Assembly (NCBI GenBank): GCA_029785685.1
Contig: JAFLZE010000047.1
Span: forward strand, 1 to 7,289
Direction of reading: 5' to 3'
Origin: Nitrososphaerota archaeon
Lineage (GTDB): Archaea > Thermoproteota > Nitrososphaeria > Nitrososphaerales > UBA183
DNA: 7,289 bases
This document shows positions 5,191 to 7,289 of the stretch, one piece after another. A program made the position numbers and the translations under genes. Every line of letters starts with the position of its first letter. Positions within the stretch are counted from its first letter, which is position 1. The notes beneath the pieces are model-generated. The model did not search any database. It was given only the letters and a program-made list of their open reading frames with translations, and had not been told where the DNA came from.

Positions 5191-6144
5191 GTGGTGTCTT
5201 CTAGGATATTCTTCATCACAGACGTCCACGGCTCGACGAGGTGCTTCAAGAAGTTCTTGAACTCGGCCAAGTTCTACAAGGCGAACGTGCTCGTGCTCGG
5301 CGGCGACATCACAGGTAAGGCGCTCATCCCGCTGGTGGACCAGGGGGACGGGACTTTCAGGTGCGCCTTCGAGGGGGAGGAGCTCTGGCTGAAGAGCAAG
5401 GAGGAGGCCGAGCACCTGGCCGCCAGGGCCGCCGACTCGGGGCTCTACACCCGGGCCATGAGCAGGAAGGAGGTGGGGGAGCTGTCGGCGGACCCGAAGG
5501 AGGTCACGCGGGTCTTCAACGAGGCGATGGTGAGCAGGGTCGGGGAGTGGATGGCCCTCGCCGAGGAGAGGCTCGGGAAGAGCGGGGTGAGGTGCTACAT
5601 ATCTCCGGGGAACGACGACATCTTCGACATAGACCGGGTGCTGAGCTCGTCTCCCTACGTTGTCAACCCAGAAGGGATGGTAGTCGACCTGGACGGGGGG
5701 CACGAGATGATCACCCTCGGGTACACCAACCGCACCCCGTGGAAGAGCCCGAGGGAGGTGGACGAAGACGAACTGAGCAGTATGATCGAGAGCATGGTCG
5801 TGAACGTCAAGGACATGAAATCAGCTATCTTCAACATCCACGTTCCCCCAATCGACACCATCCTCGACAAGGCACCAATGGTTGACAGGGACCTGAAGGT
5901 GGTTGTCAGGGGGAACCAGGTGCAGACGGTCTCGGCTGGGAGCTCGGCATGCAGAAGGGCCATCGAGGTGCACCAACCACTTCTGGGGATTCACGGACAC
6001 ATCCACGAGTCCAAGGGGGTCGTCAAGATAGGGAAGACCCTCTGTGCCAACCCGGGGAGCGAATATGGTGAAGGGGTCCTACGCGGGTTCCTGGCTCACC
6101 TGGACGGGGACAAGATCCGGTCCTACCTGCTGACCTCGGGTTAG
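5191..6144 (+). CDS. Calcineurin-like metallophosphoesterase (Icc-like)
   Basis: A 317-residue cytosolic protein with all the metal motifs of the calcineurin-like fold: DVHG (Asp11, His13), GGDITG (Asp39), PGNDD (Asn141, in place of the commoner GNHE), NIHVPP (His217) and HGHIHES (His270, His272), followed by NPGSEY. This arrangement resembles the Icc-like phosphoesterases widespread in archaea. It should hydrolyse a phosphomonoester or phosphodiester with two metal ions, but the substrate is unknown. Residues ~55-130, between the GD and GND motifs, form a largely helical, charged insertion that could act as a lid or dimer region. The start is GTG at 5191; a second GTG follows directly at 5194 and cannot be excluded. 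The gene stands alone, diverging from the pyroglutamyl-peptidase homologue and ending 4 bp from the convergent permease gene. Confidence 0.9.
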   Translation: MVSSRIFFITDVHGSTRCFKKFLNSAKFYKANVLVLGGDITGKALIPLVDQGDGTFRCAFEGEELWLKSKEEAEHLAARAADSGLYTRAMSRKEVGELSADPKEVTRVFNEAMVSRVGEWMALAEERLGKSGVRCYISPGNDDIFDIDRVLSSSPYVVNPEGMVVDLDGGHEMITLGYTNRTPWKSPREVDEDELSSMIESMVVNVKDMKSAIFNIHVPPIDTILDKAPMVDRDLKVVVRGNQVQTVSAGSSACRRAIEVHQPLLGIHGHIHESKGVVKIGKTLCANPGSEYGEGVLRGFLAHLDGDKIRSYLLTSG

Positions 6145-6148
6145 ACGA

Positions 6149-7289
6149 CTACTCTGGCGGGATTTCCTTGTACGCGAGGTTGATGTTGACTCCGCGTGCC
6201 TTGTTGTAGTAATAGGAACCGACGAACAGGACGATGCCAAGGAGAAGGCACCCTATCAGCCAGCTGAACGTGAAAGAGTTGATGGACCACATGCTCTGAT
6301 AGGCCAGGAACTGGTAGGCGATGAAACCGAAGACTAGAATGTTCCCGACCCCTGCCAAAGGCAGAATCACCTTCACGATGCCAGTCTCCTTCCTGATGCC
6401 GTGCACAATCGCAGCGAGTCCGACTATCATAAAGTAGATCATCGATGCCAGAATCGCCCCGAAAAGCGGGTTTGTTCCGGCGCCAAGAGTCGAAGTCGTG
6501 TAGTTGTATGCCGCATAGCCAACTAGGAATATCGACACGACAAGCGATATGATGAACGCCTTCACCGGCGAGCCGAACCTTGGATTGACATCAGAGATGG
6601 TGGAGGGGAGGAACCTGTCGAAGGACTGGGCAAGAAGGTATCTGGAGATCACGATTATGCCGTAGGCGAGGATCCCCAAGTTTGCGAAAATCCACCCGAG
6701 ACCGATGAACGCAGCCACGACCGAATTGCCCGAAAGGCCCATTGCAAGCGTCCAAAAGTTGAACCCGACAGGCATTCCGTAGACGTAGGCCGGGGTGGAG
6801 AACGCGCCGTTGATGAACTGCTGGCCTCCCGCCCAATACATAACCCCTATGCTGCCGATCAGAAAGGCGAAGGCCAGGACCGCCGAGATTGGGACGTTCC
6901 ACCTTAAGGCGCTCTTCCCCTTTATTTCGCCCGCCACGGCCGGAGCCGCGTTCAGCCATGGAAAGACGAACGCCGCTATCAACGGGAGGAGGAATATCGT
7001 CGGGCCCCAGGCGAACCCCGTCGAGCCTCCAGGGCCGCCTGTGTTGATTCCAGCTGCCACGTTGGCGTAGGTCGACGAAGGAGCGCTCGAGTTCGTGAAG
7101 AGGCCGTTTCCTGTCACCCCGTTGATGTAGTTCTGGACCCCGTGGGGACCCACGGCGAGGTAGGTGCCGATGGCTGTGAGCAGCGCCACAATCCCCACAA
7201 TCGTCAGTATCGAAACCACCCTGTACCCCACCTTGGGCCTCACGATGTTTATTCCGATCAAGATAGCAAAGATCAGAATGCCAATCACG
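6149..7289 (-). CDS. APC-superfamily amino acid permease, N-terminus beyond window
   Basis: About 380 residues of a hydrophobic membrane transporter, cut by the right edge; the GTG at 7288 is simply an in-frame codon. Likely membrane segments lie near residues 1-16, 24-46, 94-118, 130-152, 176-196, 198-221, 240-262, 274-296, 306-330 and 340-362. Family marks are PAVAGEIKGKSALRWNVP (116-133), matching the conserved segment after TM6 of APC carriers, and SRYLLAQSFDRFLP (215-228), matching the cytoplasmic S-DR-LP motif. About 150-200 residues with the first membrane helices are missing. A Gly/Ser/Asn-rich loop of about 45 residues (47-93) is probably extracytoplasmic. The substrate is probably an amino acid or related amine, not identifiable here. 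Sampled stretches are about 50% GC against 65-78% in sampled stretches of several neighbouring genes; membrane-protein codon bias or a different origin could explain this. Confidence 0.85.
   Translation of the reverse strand, partial: VIGILIFAILIGINIVRPKVGYRVVSILTIVGIVALLTAIGTYLAVGPHGVQNYINGVTGNGLFTNSSAPSSTYANVAAGINTGGPGGSTGFAWGPTIFLLPLIAAFVFPWLNAAPAVAGEIKGKSALRWNVPISAVLAFAFLIGSIGVMYWAGGQQFINGAFSTPAYVYGMPVGFNFWTLAMGLSGNSVVAAFIGLGWIFANLGILAYGIIVISRYLLAQSFDRFLPSTISDVNPRFGSPVKAFIISLVVSIFLVGYAAYNYTTSTLGAGTNPLFGAILASMIYFMIVGLAAIVHGIRKETGIVKVILPLAGVGNILVFGFIAYQFLAYQSMWSINSFTFSWLIGCLLLGIVLFVGSYYYNKARGVNINLAYKEIPPE

Noticed and set aside
5088..5270. 61-residue N-terminal extension of the pyroglutamyl-peptidase homologue
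   Set aside because: It would overlap the divergent phosphoesterase gene, and the conserved first beta strand already begins at the GTG at 5087.
1..7289. Search for tRNA or rRNA genes, CRISPR repeats, insertion-sequence ends and long direct repeats
   Set aside because: None seen by eye. Almost all bases are within well-supported genes and the largest gap is 103 bp.

Overview
The window looks like a GC-rich piece of an archaeal chromosome. The evidence is separate aspartate carbamoyltransferase catalytic and regulatory chains (pyrB and pyrI), an archaeal-type calcineurin-like phosphoesterase, and TATA-box-like sites about 26-33 nt upstream of start codons that lack Shine-Dalgarno sequences, as expected of leaderless or near-leaderless archaeal transcripts. 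An uncultivated Thermoproteota/Nitrososphaeria- or Thermoplasmatota-like lineage would fit, but the lineage is a low-confidence guess. Coding density is very high. The longest gap is 103 bp, and no RNA gene, CRISPR array, insertion sequence or long repeat was seen.

Layout from left to right. (1) Positions 1-890, + strand: the 3' two-thirds of a dihydroorotase-type cyclic amidohydrolase, cut by the left edge. (2) Positions 835-4396, - strand: a compact gene run transcribed right to left. It comprises a PuuE/CE4-type polysaccharide deacetylase-fold hydrolase, pyrB, pyrI, and a cytosine deaminase/AtzC-like amidohydrolase whose 3' end overlaps the dihydroorotase antisense by 56 bp. (3) Positions 4470-5087, - strand: a pyroglutamyl-peptidase I homologue in which the catalytic cysteine position is arginine. 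(4) Positions 5088-5190: a divergent promoter region. (5) Positions 5191-6144, + strand: a calcineurin-like metallophosphoesterase. (6) Positions 6149-7289, - strand: the C-terminal two-thirds of an APC-family permease, cut by the right edge and lower in GC than the rest.

How the genes may work together. pyrB, pyrI and the dihydroorotase would cover steps 2 and 3 of de novo UMP synthesis, and the deaminase-like gene would add pyrimidine salvage. Several details resist this simple reading. PyrB has lost the usual lysine of the 80s loop and two other normally conserved positions. PyrI keeps its zinc domain but its nucleotide-binding domain is hardly recognisable. The deaminase-like enzyme lacks the catalytic glutamate of cytosine deaminase. 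The first gene of the run resembles PuuE-type allantoinases. Most genes from 1 to 5087 belong to families that hydrolyse cyclic amides or ureides or transfer carbamoyl groups. Either this is a divergent pyrimidine locus or part of it has been redirected to another cyclic ureide; the sequence alone cannot decide.
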